NCBI GenBank assembly: GCA_021845505.1
Contig: JAJZVU010000014.1
Location: 19,842 to 83,841, forward strand
DNA: 64,000 bases
Source of the DNA: Pseudomonadota bacterium
GTDB taxonomy: Bacteria; Pseudomonadota; Gammaproteobacteria; Burkholderiales; Burkholderiaceae_C
Reading direction: 5' to 3'
Part shown: positions 1-8,408 of the stretch, in pieces
How positions within the stretch are numbered: position 1 is the stretch's first letter
Layout of the letters: each line of letters opens with the position of its first letter
Position numbers and translations under genes: made by a program
Notes under the pieces: model-generated
Databases searched by the model: none
The model's input: only the letters and a program-made list of their open reading frames with translations
Told to the model about the DNA's origin: nothing

Positions 1-32
1 CCCGCCGCGGCGACAAGCCGCGTGAAACCCTC

Positions 33-1214
33 GTGTCCTCCGCCTCCTCGCCCCCCTTCTGGCGCCGCTGGTTCGGCGCCTCGCATCTTTCCGCCGGCTT
101 TGTCACCGTGCTGGTCGGCTACACCAGTTCGGCCGCGATCGTGTTCGAGGCGGCGCGCGCCGCCGGCGCCGGGCCGGCCGAGATCGCGTCCTGGCTATGG
201 GCGCTGGGGCTGGGAATGGGGCTGAGCTGCGCGCTGCTGTCGCTGCGCTTTCGCAGCCCCATCGTCACCGCCTGGTCGACCCCCGGCGCGGCGCTGCTGG
301 CGACCTCGCTGCACGGCGTGCCGATGGCGCAGGCCATCGGGGTCTTCCTGTTCGCTTCCGCGCTGGCCGCGCTGGCCGGCTTCAGCGGCTGGTTCGAGCG
401 CCTGGTGCACCGCATCCCCCGTGCGCTGGCCGCCGCGCTGCTGGCGGGGGTGTTGCTGGAGTTCGGCCTCGGGCTGTTCCACGCGCTGTCGGCCAGCCCG
501 CTGCTGGTCGGGGCGATGCTGCTGAGCCTGTTGCTGGCGCGGCGCCTGGCTCCCCGCTACGCGGTCGCGCTGAGCTTCGGCGTCGGCGTGGCGGTGGCGG
601 CGCTGGCCGGCCACTGGCGGCCCGCCGGGCTGCCGTGGCAGCTGACCCATCCGGTATGGACCACCCCGCGCTTCGCCGTCGGCAGCCTGCTGGGGATCGG
701 CCTGCCGCTGTTCATCGTGTCCATGGCCTCGCAGAACCTGCCGGGATTGGCGGTGCTGCGCAGCAACGGCTACCAGACCCCGGCGACCCCGCTGGTCGGC
801 TGGACCGGGCTCATCGGCGTGCTCCTGGCACCGTTCGGGGGCTTTTCCTACAACCTGGCGGCGATCACCGCGGCCATCTGCGTCGGTCCGGAGGCCGACC
901 CCGACCCGCGCCAGCGTTGGCGCGCCGCGGTGTGGGCGGGGGTGTTCTACGCCCTCACCGGCCTGCTGGGCGCCACCGTGGCGGCGCTGTTCGCGGCCTT
1001 TCCGCCGGCCCTCGTGGCCGCGATCGCGGGACTGGCGCTGCTCAGCACCATCGGCAACAGCCTGCTGTCGGCGCTGGCCGACGACGAGTGGCGCGACGGC
1101 GCGCTGGTGACCTTCCTGGTCACGGCGTCGGGGCTGAGCCTGGGCGGCATCGGCAGCGCCTTCTGGGGCCTGGTGCTGGGGCTGGCCGCCAGCCTGATCG
1201 TGCGCCGCGCCTGA
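33..1214 (+). CDS. benE: BenE-family benzoate/H+ symporter-like membrane protein
   Basis: The 393-residue product is almost wholly hydrophobic, with about 11-12 predicted membrane segments. It has the BenE-family layout, including the early VLVGYTSSAAIVFEAA segment and a conserved FGGFSYNLAAITAAICVG stretch around residue 270. Family members are proposed to import benzoate with protons across the inner membrane. The length is normal for the family, so the gene is probably complete. The GTG at 33 is used here, but the frame stays open to the window edge and the true start could be upstream. No benzoate genes adjoin it inside the window, so the substrate is a family-level inference. The stop codon lies in the first copy of a duplicated hairpin. 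Confidence 0.85.
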   Translation: MSSASSPPFWRRWFGASHLSAGFVTVLVGYTSSAAIVFEAARAAGAGPAEIASWLWALGLGMGLSCALLSLRFRSPIVTAWSTPGAALLATSLHGVPMAQAIGVFLFASALAALAGFSGWFERLVHRIPRALAAALLAGVLLEFGLGLFHALSASPLLVGAMLLSLLLARRLAPRYAVALSFGVGVAVAALAGHWRPAGLPWQLTHPVWTTPRFAVGSLLGIGLPLFIVSMASQNLPGLAVLRSNGYQTPATPLVGWTGLIGVLLAPFGGFSYNLAAITAAICVGPEADPDPRQRWRAAVWAGVFYALTGLLGATVAALFAAFPPALVAAIAGLALLSTIGNSLLSALADDEWRDGALVTFLVTASGLSLGGIGSAFWGLVLGLAASLIVRRA

Positions 1215-1253
1215 CGGCGCGGACTCGTGCGCCGCGCCTGAAGGCGCGGACGA
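1200..1253 (+). repeat. 27-bp tandem duplication spanning the benE stop; two hairpins
   Basis: Positions 1200-1226 and 1227-1253 are two adjacent 27-base copies differing at three positions. Each contains a 7-bp perfect stem, CCGCGCC and GGCGCGG, around a TGAC or TGAA loop. The loop of the first copy is the benE stop codon. The copies may act as a terminator between the convergent benE and dehalogenase-like genes. There is no T-tract, so factor-independent termination is uncertain. Confidence 0.6.
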
Positions 1254-1259
1254 GCGCGT

Positions 1260-2189
1260 TCAGTCGCGACCGAGCAGGAAGGGCATGGCCGCCTGCAGCA
1301 ACTCGCCCGGAGCCTCCTCGGGGATGTAGTGCCCGCAGCGCAGCGTGCCGCCACGCACGTCGCGCGCCACCTGCCGCCATTCGGCCAGCGGGTCGAAGCA
1401 GCGCTGCACCACCCCGTGTTCCCCCCACAGCACCTGCAGCGGCAGTTCCAGCATGGCGCCGCGCGCGCGGTCGGCCGCGTCGTGCTCCAGGTCGATCGAC
1501 GCGGCGGCGCGGTAGTCCTCGCACAGCCCATGGGCCGCGCCGGGCTGCGCCAGGCAGCGGGAATAGGCCTGCAGCGCCCGCGGGTCGAAGGCCTCGAGGC
1601 CGCCGTTGCGGCTGCGCATCAGGTCGCGCACATACGCCCCCGGGTCGGCCTCGATCAGCCGCTCGGGCAGCGGACTCGGCTGGATCAGGAAGAACCAGTG
1701 CCAATAGGCCCGCGCGTAGGTCTCGTCGGTCTTGCGGTACATCGCCAGCGTGGGGGCGATGTCCAGCAGGGTCATGCGGCCGACGGCCTGCGGGTGGTCG
1801 GCTGCCAGCCGGTGGGCGACGCGGGCGCCGCGGTCGTGGGCCAGCACGGCGAACCGCCGGTATCCGAGGCTGCGCATGAGCTCCAGCAGGTCCCCCGCCA
1901 TGGCGCGGCGGCTGTAGTTGGCATGGTCGGGCCGTCCGCGCGGCTTGGAGGAATCGCCATAGCCCCGCAGGTCGCACAGCACCACGCTGAAATGCCTGGC
2001 CAGTTCGCCGGCGACGCGGTGCCAGATCACATGGGTCTGCGGATGCCCGTGCAGCAGCAGCAGCGGCGGGCCGTCGCCACCCTGCAGCGCGTGCAGCGAC
2101 ACCTCGTCGTCGATGCGCACGCGCCGCGCCTGCAAGCCCGGAAAGAACCAGGCATCGTCCTCGGAGGTGGTGAAGTCTGGCGGTTCCAT
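1260..2189 (-). CDS. Haloacetate/fluoroacetate dehalogenase-family alpha/beta hydrolase
   Basis: This is a 309-residue alpha/beta hydrolase. The oxyanion-hole motif HGHPQT lies near residue 48. The nucleophile motif is HDRGAR, with Asp119 in place of Ser, followed by Arg120 and Arg123. Asp143 (LLDIAP), the pair His164-Trp165 (YWHWFFLIQP) and a C-terminal His in CGHYIPEE complete the pattern. In fluoroacetate dehalogenases the DRGAR arginines bind the substrate carboxylate and the His-Trp pair helps hold the halide, and all of these are present. The expected reaction is hydrolytic removal of halide from a 2-haloacid through an aspartyl ester. Natural substrates of many relatives are unknown, so defluorination is not established. 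The gene stands alone, convergent with benE. Confidence 0.82.
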   Translation of the reverse strand: MEPPDFTTSEDDAWFFPGLQARRVRIDDEVSLHALQGGDGPPLLLLHGHPQTHVIWHRVAGELARHFSVVLCDLRGYGDSSKPRGRPDHANYSRRAMAGDLLELMRSLGYRRFAVLAHDRGARVAHRLAADHPQAVGRMTLLDIAPTLAMYRKTDETYARAYWHWFFLIQPSPLPERLIEADPGAYVRDLMRSRNGGLEAFDPRALQAYSRCLAQPGAAHGLCEDYRAAASIDLEHDAADRARGAMLELPLQVLWGEHGVVQRCFDPLAEWRQVARDVRGGTLRCGHYIPEEAPGELLQAAMPFLLGRD

Positions 2190-2217
2190 CGGGCAAGCAT
2201 AGCCGCAACGCGGCGGT

Positions 2218-2247
2218 CTTGAAATCGCGGCAACGGTTCACAGATAG
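2218..2247 (+). promoter_or_regulatory. Possible heat-shock (sigma-32) promoter upstream of the hsp20 pair
   Basis: CTTGAAA at 2218-2224 matches the -35 consensus of sigma-32 promoters. It lies about 95 bases before the first hsp20 start. A convincing CCCCAT-type -10 is not visible; the nearest candidate is the weak CAGATAG near 2241. The call rests mostly on the -35 box and the genes that follow. Confidence 0.35.
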
Positions 2248-2319
2248 GGCTCAACAGGCGCGCACCGGCCAGGACGGCCGCGGCGCTGCCGGATCCGAAC
2301 TTTCGAAGGAGAGACCATC

Positions 2320-2766
2320 ATGGTGGCAACCCTGCTGAGGACCCCGGCGAGCTGGTTCGCCGACTTCGACCGCCTGCAGCGCGAACTCGACCGCAGCCTG
2401 GCCGGCTTCGGCCTGCCGGTGAGCATCCGCGCCGCCGGCGGCGAGAGCTTTCCGCCGCTGAACATCGGCTCCACCCCGCAAGCGCTCGAGGTGTATGCCT
2501 TCGCGCCGGGGATCGACCCGGCGCAGCTGGAGGTGACCGTCGATCGCAACCTGCTGACCATCGCCGGCAAGCGGCTGTTGCCGCAGCCGGCCAAGGACCA
2601 GACCAGCTACGCCGAGGAGCGCTTCAGCGGCAGCTTCCGCCGGGTCATCAGCCTGCCCGAGGATGCCGACGCTTCGAAGGTCGAGGCGCGCTACAGCGAC
2701 GGCGTGCTGCGGGTGAGCGTGGCGCGGCGCGAGGCGGTGCAGCCGCGGCGCATCGCGGTGAACTGA
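2320..2766 (+). CDS. Small heat-shock protein, Hsp20 family (first of a tandem pair)
   Basis: This 148-residue protein has an alpha-crystallin domain from about residue 45 to the C-terminus, with the diagnostic strand YSDGVLRVSVARRE. Hsp20 proteins are ATP-independent holdases that form oligomers and keep unfolding cytosolic proteins soluble. A GGAGAG ribosome-binding site precedes the ATG. The N-terminal arm (SWFADFDRLQRELDRSLAGF) is the usual amphipathic segment. The C-terminus ends PRRIAVN, without a clear IxI anchoring motif. It is followed after 59 bases by a second, divergent hsp20 on the same strand, and the two are probably co-transcribed. Confidence 0.9.
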   Translation: MVATLLRTPASWFADFDRLQRELDRSLAGFGLPVSIRAAGGESFPPLNIGSTPQALEVYAFAPGIDPAQLEVTVDRNLLTIAGKRLLPQPAKDQTSYAEERFSGSFRRVISLPEDADASKVEARYSDGVLRVSVARREAVQPRRIAVN

Positions 2767-2825
2767 AACCACCCCCGGCAGGCCGCGCAGCCGGCCTGCG
2801 ACCCCGAATCCAGCGGAGACCGACG

Positions 2826-3239
2826 ATGAATACCCCGAACCAGTCCATCACCCCTTCCCAATCCGGCGACGCCGCGCGGGTCGCTGCCCGAGACGGCGAC
2901 AGCGAACTGCGGACCCTGGCGCCCCGTGTGGACATCTGGGAGGATGCCGAAGGCATCACCCTGCGCGCCGACATGCCCGGCGTGCCGCGGGACCAGCTGC
3001 AGGTGCAGGTCGACGGCGACACCCTGAGCCTGGGGGGCCCGGTACGCATCGAGTTGCCCCAGGGCATGCAGCCCACCTACGCCGAAATCCGCAACGGCGC
3101 GTGGAAGCGCAGCTTCACGCTGTCGCGCGAACTCGATGCCGCTGCGATCCAGGCGAGCATGAAGGACGGGGTGCTCGAGTTGCGCATCCCCAGGGCCGAG
3201 CACGCCCGCCCGCGCAAGGTCGAGGTGCGCGCGGGCTGA
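2826..3239 (+). CDS. Small heat-shock protein, Hsp20 family (second of a tandem pair)
   Basis: This 137-residue protein has an alpha-crystallin domain starting around PRVDIWEDAEGITLRADMPG (about residue 34) and ending MKDGVLELRIPRAE. Its N-terminal arm is Gln/Ser/Asp-rich and unlike that of its upstream neighbour, so the pair is not a recent duplication and may form mixed oligomers. A GGAGA site precedes the ATG. The stop codon is inside an 11-bp tandem repeat. It should have holdase function as in the first gene. Confidence 0.9.
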   Translation: MNTPNQSITPSQSGDAARVAARDGDSELRTLAPRVDIWEDAEGITLRADMPGVPRDQLQVQVDGDTLSLGGPVRIELPQGMQPTYAEIRNGAWKRSFTLSRELDAAAIQASMKDGVLELRIPRAEHARPRKVEVRAG

Positions 3240-3250
3240 GCGCGGGCTGA
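3229..3250 (+). repeat. 11-bp tandem duplication spanning the second hsp20 stop codon
   Basis: GCGCGGGCTGA occurs twice head to tail, at 3229-3239 and 3240-3250. The first copy ends with the hsp20 TGA stop, and the second recreates a stop just downstream in another frame. The arrangement resembles the repeats at the benE and paaX stop codons. Confidence 0.7.
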
Positions 3251-3343
3251 GCGCCGGCGCGGCGGTCGCGCCCGGGAGCGCGCCACGTGGCGCGCCTTCC
3301 CCGGCGCCAATACACTGGCGTTCATGTGCTCCGCCGGCAGCCG

Positions 3344-4267
3344 ATGAACGCCTCCTCAGTCCCTCCCGAGATTGTCGATCTGGCCCGCAGCGGCGACATG
3401 CTCGCCCAGGAATGGCTGGGAGACCACCTGCGCAACCAGGGACAGCACGACCAGGCCGGCTTCTGGTACGAAAAGGCGGCCAGCCAGGGCTCGGCCAGCG
3501 CCCAGTACAACCTCGGCTGGATGCACTACCACGGGCGGGGGGTCGCGCAGGACTACGCCCGCTGCATGTATTGGTGGAAGCAAGCCGCGGAGCAGAACAT
3601 GATCCGGGCGATCGCTTCCATCGGCATCCTGTTCGAAAACGGCTACGTGGTGCAGCGCAACCCCACCGAGGCCGCTCGCTGGTACCGGGCCGCGGCCGAC
3701 CAGGGCGACGCCCAGGCCAACTGGTTCCTCGGCCGGCTGTACCAGCGCGGGCTGGGGGTGGCCCGCGACCGCGAACTGGCGCTGCATTTCTACCGCCGCG
3801 CCGCCGAGCAGTCGCACCGTTCGGCGCAGTTCACGCTGGGCATCAGCCTGCTCGCCGGGCATGCGCGCGAGCGCTGGCCGCAGGGCGTCGAGTGGCTGCG
3901 CCACGCCGCGCAGGCCGGACACCAGGCGGCGCAGTACCTGCTGGGCGTGGCCCTGGTGCGCGGCCGGCGCGCGCCGCGCGACGTGCGCGAGGCGCTGCAC
4001 TGGCTCGGCCAGGCCGCCGAGGCGGGCGATGCGCGCGCCCAGTATCAGCTGGGCAATCTGTACGCCCAGGGCAACGGCGTGCTGGCCGACCTCGGCCGCG
4101 CCAAGCATTGGTGGAAGGCGGCGGCCTCGCAGCGCCACGTCCCCAGCCGCGAGGCGCTGCGCCGGCTGCGCCACCAGCTCGAAGGCGAAGGCATCGACTT
4201 CGAGCACAGCGACTTCGCCCCGACCGTGGTCGGCCAGCCGGCCGGGCGCCGGCGCCGGCGCATCTGA
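3344..4267 (+). CDS. Sel1-like (TPR-type) repeat protein
   Basis: The product is 307 residues built of about six to seven Sel1-like repeats of roughly 36 residues, for example AQYNLGWMHYHGRGVAQDY, AQFTLGISLLAGHAR and AQYQLGNLYAQGNGVLADL. Sel1 repeats form alpha-solenoids used for protein-protein interaction. No signal peptide or catalytic domain is visible, so the protein is probably a cytosolic adaptor. The ATG at 3344 is preferred because the longer frame from 3287 adds only low-complexity residues. The C-terminus (PAGRRRRRI) is basic. The partner is unknown, and the neighbours give no functional link. Confidence 0.8.
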   Translation: MNASSVPPEIVDLARSGDMLAQEWLGDHLRNQGQHDQAGFWYEKAASQGSASAQYNLGWMHYHGRGVAQDYARCMYWWKQAAEQNMIRAIASIGILFENGYVVQRNPTEAARWYRAAADQGDAQANWFLGRLYQRGLGVARDRELALHFYRRAAEQSHRSAQFTLGISLLAGHARERWPQGVEWLRHAAQAGHQAAQYLLGVALVRGRRAPRDVREALHWLGQAAEAGDARAQYQLGNLYAQGNGVLADLGRAKHWWKAAASQRHVPSREALRRLRHQLEGEGIDFEHSDFAPTVVGQPAGRRRRRI

Positions 4268-4301
4268 TCCGGCCGCGAGCCCGGCCGGCGCGTGCAGCGC
4301 C

Positions 4302-5492
4302 TCAGTCGCCGCGCTGGCGCAGCGAGGCGTCGGCGCGGCCGGCGAGGATCTTGCGACCCATGCTGAAGCGATGCACCTCGCTCGGGCCGTCGTAGATGCG
4401 GAACGCCCGCATGTCGGCGAAGATCCGCGCCACCACCTTTTCCCCGGTCACCCCCTGCCCGCCGAGGATCTGCACGCAGCGATCGACCACCCGCCACTGC
4501 GCCTCCGAGCACACCACCTTGGCGCGACTGGACTCGAAATTGCAGCGCTCGCCGCGGTCGAGCAGCCACGCGGTGTGCCAGATATGCAGCCTGGCGCTCC
4601 ACAGGTCCATGTCGTTGTCGGCCAGCATGAAACCCACCCCCTGGTGCTCGCCCAGCGGACGGCCGAAGGCCTGGCGCTGGCGGGCATGCGCCAGCGCCTC
4701 GTCGTGGGCGCGCCGCGCCTGGCCGAGCCAGCGCATGCAGTGGGTCAGGCGCGCCGGCGCCAGGCGCACCTGGGCGTAGCGAAAGCCCTGCCCGGGCTCG
4801 CCCAGGATGTCGCTCGCCGGCACCCGCAGGCCCTCGAACCGCACCACCCCGTGGCCCCCGGTGAAACACGAGTCCAGCGCGTCCATCGTGCGCGCGACGC
4901 GGATTCCCGGGCGGTCCATGTCGGCCAGGAACATGCTGGCCGAACCGTCCTCCATGCGAGCCATGATGATCGCGAAACCCGCGCCCTGGGCGCCGGTGAT
5001 CAGCCACTTGGTTCCGTCGATCACGTAGTCGTCGCCGTCGCGCACCGCCGTCGTCAGCAGCATCGACGGGTCGGCTCCGGCCCCCGGCGGAGGTTCGGTC
5101 ATGCAAAAGCACGAGCGCACCCGACCTTGCACCAGCGGGCGCAGCCAGCGCTGCTTCTGCGAGGGCGACGCGACGGCCTCCAGCAGGTGGATGTTGCCTT
5201 CGTCGGGCGCGTGGATGTTCAGCGCGGTCGGGCCGAGCGAGGAATAGCCGGCCTCCTCGAACACGACGGCCTTCGCCAGGTGCCCCAACCCCAGCCCTCC
5301 CAGCTCACGCGGGGCGTGCGGGGTCAGCAGGCCGGCGGAGCGCGCCAGCGCGATGAGCTCGCCGCGCAGATCCTCGCTCGGTCCGTGGGCTCCGTAGCGG
5401 GGGTCGGTCTCGTAGGGAACGATCTGTTCGGCGACAAAGGTCCTGACCCGGGCCTGCAGTTCGGCAAGCTCGGGGGAAAGCGAAAAGTCCAT
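4302..5492 (-). CDS. Acyl-CoA dehydrogenase
   Basis: This is a 396-residue flavoprotein of the acyl-CoA dehydrogenase superfamily. Visible regions are the N-terminal helical domain with PRELGGLGLGHL, the middle beta-domain motif CFCMTEPP, IDGTKWLITGA, and the C-terminal GGQGVTGEKVVARIFADMRAFRIYDGPSEVHR signature. Members oxidise acyl-CoA to 2-enoyl-CoA and pass electrons to ETF. It resembles the ACAD10/11-like subgroup, but the substrate cannot be told. The ATG at 5492 is chosen over 5504 because GGAG lies six bases before it. The gene is monocistronic, just downstream of the cox accessory genes in the same direction. Confidence 0.85.
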   Translation of the reverse strand: MDFSLSPELAELQARVRTFVAEQIVPYETDPRYGAHGPSEDLRGELIALARSAGLLTPHAPRELGGLGLGHLAKAVVFEEAGYSSLGPTALNIHAPDEGNIHLLEAVASPSQKQRWLRPLVQGRVRSCFCMTEPPPGAGADPSMLLTTAVRDGDDYVIDGTKWLITGAQGAGFAIIMARMEDGSASMFLADMDRPGIRVARTMDALDSCFTGGHGVVRFEGLRVPASDILGEPGQGFRYAQVRLAPARLTHCMRWLGQARRAHDEALAHARQRQAFGRPLGEHQGVGFMLADNDMDLWSARLHIWHTAWLLDRGERCNFESSRAKVVCSEAQWRVVDRCVQILGGQGVTGEKVVARIFADMRAFRIYDGPSEVHRFSMGRKILAGRADASLRQRGD

Positions 5493-5591
5493 TCGAGGCT
5501 CCATCGGCAGCGCCGCCGCGGCCAGCGCGGCGGCCGGATTGCACCCATGCGGCCCTATTGTGCAGCGCGCAACCTTCGAGCGGCGCGGACT

Positions 5592-6275
5592 TCAGCTCTC
5601 GCAGCGCTCCAGGTCGGCCGGCCAGCGCAGCCGATGGCCGGTGCGCGCGGCCAGCGCCTCGATGTCCTGCTCGGTGTCGATGTCCACGCCGTAGCGGCGG
5701 TTGCTGGTCGGCCAGTGCAGCACCCGCGAGGCGTTGTGCTGCTGCCAGCGGCGGCAGCCGGCATCGCCGGACTCCGACTCGATCTGCTCGCGCACCGCTG
5801 CGCTGAACACCAGCGGGTTGCCGCGCTGGCCGTCGACCAGCGGCTGCACGAGTTCCACCCCTTCGGGGCGCTGCTTGTAGGCCTTGATCAGATCGGCGAT
5901 GTCCTGGGCGTGCAGCAGCGGCTGGTCGGCCAGCGCCACCAGCACGCAATCCAGCGTCGCGGGCAGCGCCCGCAGCCCTGCGCGCATCGACGACGCCTGC
6001 CCCTGCTCGGGGTGCGGGTTGTGCACCAGGGTCACCGGGAATTCGCGCACCACCGGCTCGATGCGCTCGCCGTGGCGCCCCAGCACGACCACCACCTCGT
6101 CGACCCCGCCGCCCGACAGCGCGACCAGCGCGCGGCGGATCAGCGGCACGCCGCCGAGTTCGAGCAGGCACTTCGGGCGGCCGCCGATGCGCGACCCCTC
6201 GCCCGCGGCCAGCAGCACCGCGCCGACGCGCAGCCTGGAGTACAGGCCGCCTCCGGCCTTGAGCAGGCATCCCAT
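5592..6275 (-). CDS. mocA: MocA-like molybdenum cofactor cytidylyltransferase
   Basis: This 227-residue nucleotidyltransferase has the MobA/MocA-type N-terminus LLAAGEGSRIGGRPKCLLELGG (residues about 21-42). It also has the metal/nucleotide-binding segments QGQASSMRAG, ALADQPLL and QRGNPLVF. MocA transfers CMP from CTP to molybdopterin to make MCD, the cofactor form used by CO dehydrogenase and other hydroxylases of the xanthine oxidase family. It is the last gene of the cox locus and starts three bases after the XdhC-like gene, which fits cofactor maturation for CoxL. Confidence 0.85.
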   Translation of the reverse strand: MGCLLKAGGGLYSRLRVGAVLLAAGEGSRIGGRPKCLLELGGVPLIRRALVALSGGGVDEVVVVLGRHGERIEPVVREFPVTLVHNPHPEQGQASSMRAGLRALPATLDCVLVALADQPLLHAQDIADLIKAYKQRPEGVELVQPLVDGQRGNPLVFSAAVREQIESESGDAGCRRWQQHNASRVLHWPTSNRRYGVDIDTEQDIEALAARTGHRLRWPADLERCES

Positions 6276-6278
6276 GGC

Positions 6279-7151
6279 TCAGCTCCCGCAGCCCGAGGCC
6301 GCGATCGCGGTCGCCTGCGCCGATGCCGGCGCCGTCGGGGCCTGCTGCGGCGCCGCCGACGCCTGCCCGGAGCGCCGCGCCGCGACCACTGCGGCCAGCA
6401 CCGACAGCGCGATTTCCTGCGGCGTATGCGCCTGGATCGGGGTCCCGGCCGGGGCGATGATGGCCTCCACCGCGGCGCGGTCGGCGCCGCCGGCGATCAG
6501 GCTTTCACGCAGCACGCCGGCCTTGCGCGCGCTGGCGACGAACCACAGCCGCCGCGGCTGCAGCGCCAGCGCACCGCGCAGCGCCTGCAGGTCGCGCTGG
6601 CCCTGGGTGGCGACGACCGCGAAGTCGCAGGCCGGCAGGCGCTCGCGCACGAAATCGGGAACATCCTTGCCCAGTCGCTGCACGCCGTCGGACTCGCCGT
6701 CCTTCAGCCCCGGGGCGATCCAGGCCAGGCGCAACCCCAGGTGGGGCGCCAGCGCCACCAGCGCCCGCGCCAGCGGCGTGTTGCCGAACACCGCCAGCAG
6801 CGGGTCCGGCAGCACCGGGTCGACGAACAATTCCAGCGCGCCGCCGGACTGGCAGGCCATGCCGAACTCCAGCACGTCGCCCAGGTCGCGCTCCGAGCCC
6901 TCGGCCGAAGGGCTGATGCGCACGGTGCGCGCGCGTCCGTCGGCGAGCGCCTGGCGCACCGTGCGCAGCACCGCCGGCTGCGCGCAACCGCCGCCGATCC
7001 AGCCGTGGATGCTGCCATCGACCAGCACCAGCGCCTTGTCCCCGGGCTTGGACGAGGTCGGCGCCTGCACCCTGAGCACGGTGACCAGCGCGAACGCGCG
7101 ACCCTCGCGTTGACATTGCGCGGCCTGTTGGATCCATTCGTTTGCCAGCAT
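6279..7151 (-). CDS. XdhC/CoxF-family maturation factor
   Basis: This 290-residue protein of the XdhC/CoxI family has the N-terminal motif VLRVQAPTSSKPGDKALVLVDGSIHGWIGGGCAQ and a C-terminal Rossmann-like domain with ADRAAVEAIIAPAGTPI and IALSVLAAVVA. XdhC proteins bind the molybdenum cofactor, protect it until sulfuration and help insert it into the large subunit. The start at 7151 is set by GAGGAG just upstream; ten residues of a longer frame are dropped. The residues after about 265 are an Ala/Gln-rich tail ending SGCGS. It lies between the coxE-like and mocA-like genes. Confidence 0.85.
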   Translation of the reverse strand: MLANEWIQQAAQCQREGRAFALVTVLRVQAPTSSKPGDKALVLVDGSIHGWIGGGCAQPAVLRTVRQALADGRARTVRISPSAEGSERDLGDVLEFGMACQSGGALELFVDPVLPDPLLAVFGNTPLARALVALAPHLGLRLAWIAPGLKDGESDGVQRLGKDVPDFVRERLPACDFAVVATQGQRDLQALRGALALQPRRLWFVASARKAGVLRESLIAGGADRAAVEAIIAPAGTPIQAHTPQEIALSVLAAVVAARRSGQASAAPQQAPTAPASAQATAIAASGCGS

Positions 7152-7206
7152 GTTCACTCTCCTCGTCGGGCGGGCGCGCACCGCCTAGCCTCGCACAGCC
7201 GCGCCC

Positions 7207-8376
7207 TCAATGCAAATGCTTCCTCGCCGCGGCCAGGTCGGCCAGGCTGGCCAGTGGCACGAAGCGCTGGACACTGGAGCGCGCGGCCTGCAGCGCCGCG
7301 GCAGCCGGAACCGCGCGCGTCGGATGAAACCAGGTGATCTGCGCGCCCCGCCCGCGCAGCGCCCGCAGCGCCTGCGCCAGCACCTCGGGCGGGTCGGTAT
7401 CGAATCCGTCGGACATCACCCACACGCGCACCCCCCTGCCCAACTGGTGGCGGGCATCGCCGCGCGCGAATTCCTGCAGGCAGGCGCCGATCCGCGTGCC
7501 GGCGCCGAAGCCCGCGGTCACGGCGTTGATCTTCTCCTGCGTGGCCGCGCTGTCGCGCTGCATGAGGGCGCTGACTTCGGCCAGCCGCAGATGAAACACG
7601 AACACCCGGGCGTCGCAGGCGCCGGCGAAGGCGCGCGCCACGCGCAGGAAGAACGCGCCGTGCGCCTGCATCGACCGGCTGACGTCGGCGAGGATGAACA
7701 GCCGCGGCGGCTCGACGCGGCGCAGCTTCCATCCCGGCTGCAGCGGCTCGCCGCCCCAGGCGACGCTGCGCCGCAGCGTGGCGCGCAGGTCCAGCCGCGC
7801 CTGGCTGGCGGCGCGCACGCTGCGCCAGCGGCGAGTCGGGCGCGGCCGCAAGCGCTGCGCGATGTCGCGCGCCACCCGCTGCAGGGCCAGCAGATCCTGC
7901 GGCAACCACATCTGGCCGTCGCGCTGCTGCAGCGCTTCGGCGCGGCTGGCGCCGCCCTGTGCCCGCTCGGCGGCCTGTTGCTCGCCCTCTCCGGCCTGCT
8001 CGGCCGTCGCCGCCGCGCCCGCCGACTGCGGCGCGGCAGCGGCCTGCTGCTCCATGCCACGATGCAGGTCGGAGACGAGTTGCCGCAGGTCGCGGCTGCG
8101 CCGAGTCTGCTGGCTCACCTTCACCTGGCCGCGCAGGCGTTGCGGCCACCAGTAGCGCTCGAACACATCGCGCCAGCGCCGCCAGTCGCGCAGGTTGCTG
8201 CAGGCGATGCTGCGCCAGGCCGCCTCCACCGCGGCCGCCTCGCCCACCCCCAGCGACAGCGCGGCCTGCAGCATGCAGCGCTCCTCGGCCGGGCCGACCG
8301 CGAAGCCGTGCTCGCGCAGCAGCGCGGCGAATCCGGCGATGCGCTCGACCGCGGATACCGACGATGTGGCCGGCAT
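7207..8376 (-). CDS. coxE: CoxE-like VWA-domain protein
   Basis: This 389-residue protein has an N-terminal helical part and a C-terminal von Willebrand A domain. The metal-ion-dependent adhesion site reads DVSRSM (about residue 236), with the later MSDGFDTDPP. A Gln/Ala/Glu-rich linker occupies roughly residues 108-150. CoxE partners with the MoxR-type ATPase CoxD to mature the Cu-S-Mo centre of CO dehydrogenase. The gene follows coxD with 32 bases between them. It is cytosolic, with no signal peptide. Confidence 0.85.
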   Translation of the reverse strand: MPATSSVSAVERIAGFAALLREHGFAVGPAEERCMLQAALSLGVGEAAAVEAAWRSIACSNLRDWRRWRDVFERYWWPQRLRGQVKVSQQTRRSRDLRQLVSDLHRGMEQQAAAAPQSAGAAATAEQAGEGEQQAAERAQGGASRAEALQQRDGQMWLPQDLLALQRVARDIAQRLRPRPTRRWRSVRAASQARLDLRATLRRSVAWGGEPLQPGWKLRRVEPPRLFILADVSRSMQAHGAFFLRVARAFAGACDARVFVFHLRLAEVSALMQRDSAATQEKINAVTAGFGAGTRIGACLQEFARGDARHQLGRGVRVWVMSDGFDTDPPEVLAQALRALRGRGAQITWFHPTRAVPAAAALQAARSSVQRFVPLASLADLAAARKHLH

Positions 8377-8408
8377 GGGCTGCTCCAGTACGCGGCGCCC
8401 GCGCCCGG

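Noticed and set aside
3861..7337. Open frame of 1158 codons on the plus strand
   Set aside because: It lies antisense to the acyl-CoA dehydrogenase, mocA-like and xdhC-like genes and its product is Arg/Ala/His-rich without family motifs. High GC produces long spurious frames.
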